Shown here one piece after another: positions 5,248 to 5,566 of a stretch of 5,566 nucleotides of DNA (the first letter of the stretch is position 1; the number at the start of each line of letters is the position of its first letter). Both the position numbers and the translations under genes were made by a program. Source of the stretch: an uncultured Clostridiaceae bacterium (GTDB lineage Bacteria > Bacillota > Clostridia > Lachnospirales > Lachnospiraceae); assembly GCA_902477765.1 (NCBI GenBank), contig CABSIM010000071.1, positions 1-5,566 on the forward strand, given 5' to 3'. The notes below the pieces were generated by a model that was not told the origin of the DNA, did no database searches, and worked only from the letters and a program-made list of their open reading frames with translations.

Positions 5248-5566
5248 ATGAATCCATTTGCATTTCGTAAACTTTCCTACGGAGTCTATCTGATTTCCAC
5301 CATGGACGGAGACCGTCCCACCGGCTGCACCGCCAACAGTGCCATGCAGATCACATCGGAACCGGCCACCGTGGCCGTCAGCATCAATCATGACAACTAT
5401 ACCAACTCCTGTATCGCAAAGTCAGGAAAGTTTGCCATTTCCATCCTGTCTGAATCTTCCGACCCGACACTGATCGGAACCTTCGGTTTCCAGTCCGGCC
5501 GGAACACCGACAAGTTCCGTTCCGTGGCCTGGCATTCCATGGCGGGCCTTCCTGTGGTGGATGATG
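5248..5566 (+). CDS. Flavin reductase-like FMN-binding protein (3' end beyond window)
   Basis: The first 106 residues are visible and open to the right edge. They match the flavin-reductase-like split-barrel family: residues 1-18 begin with a short Phe/Leu-rich strand (KLSYGVYLIST), then GCTANSAMQITSEPATVAVSIN (26-47), with the G-x-T-A-N-S stretch and T-S-x-P turn typical of the FMN-binding site, then FAISIL (62-67) and a short loop with FGFQSGRNTDKF (79-90), typical of this family before the second half of the barrel. Such proteins bind FMN and reduce flavin with NAD(P)H or pass electrons; clostridial members may be fused to rubredoxin, which cannot be judged because the C-terminus is missing. 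The ATG at 5248 follows AAAGGAG (5231-5237) by ten bases, and the DUF1836 stop by 24 bases, so it is probably the second gene of that operon. Substrate and partner are unknown. Confidence 0.88.
   Translation, partial: MNPFAFRKLSYGVYLISTMDGDRPTGCTANSAMQITSEPATVAVSINHDNYTNSCIAKSGKFAISILSESSDPTLIGTFGFQSGRNTDKFRSVAWHSMAGLPVVDD

Overview
The window looks like ordinary chromosomal DNA from a low-to-mid GC Firmicute, most likely a Lachnospiraceae/Clostridia relative. The evidence is strong AGGAG-type ribosome binding sites, sigma-A-like promoters, the style of the PcrA and RlmD proteins, and a DUF1836 protein, a family I associate with Firmicutes. The placement is inference from protein resemblance; no rRNA marker is present.

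Layout. The left four fifths is a minus-strand gene series read right to left: pcrA (4444 to 2045, complete), a small acidic-tailed single-pass membrane protein (1950 to 1630, complete), and a RumA/RlmD-type 23S rRNA m5U methyltransferase (1414 to the left edge, 3' end outside the window). The right fifth is a plus-strand pair: a DUF1836 putative HTH protein (4618-5223), then, 24 bases on, the start of a flavin-reductase-like protein (5248 to the right edge, 3' end outside the window). Between 4445 and 4617 lies a divergent control region with two clear promoters facing outwards and a G/C-strand-biased tract between them.

Transcription. pcrA has an extended -10 promoter. The small membrane protein has its own extended -10 promoter just after pcrA, with no clear terminator between them, so read-through is possible. 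A hairpin follows the membrane-protein gene, and a weak candidate promoter for the methyltransferase overlaps it. DUF1836 and the flavin reductase probably form one operon.

Function. PcrA (3'-5' helicase for repair and transcription-replication conflicts) and RlmD (rRNA modification) are housekeeping. The flavin reductase suggests redox work, and the DUF1836 protein may be a regulator. I see no mobile element, CRISPR array, tRNA, rRNA or defence system, and no convincing evidence of an entirely new system. The items most worth checking are the methyltransferase tail beyond the usual family end, the Ser/Gly/Tyr-rich linker of PcrA, the acidic repeat membrane protein, and the two-codon ORF overlapping the DUF1836 start.
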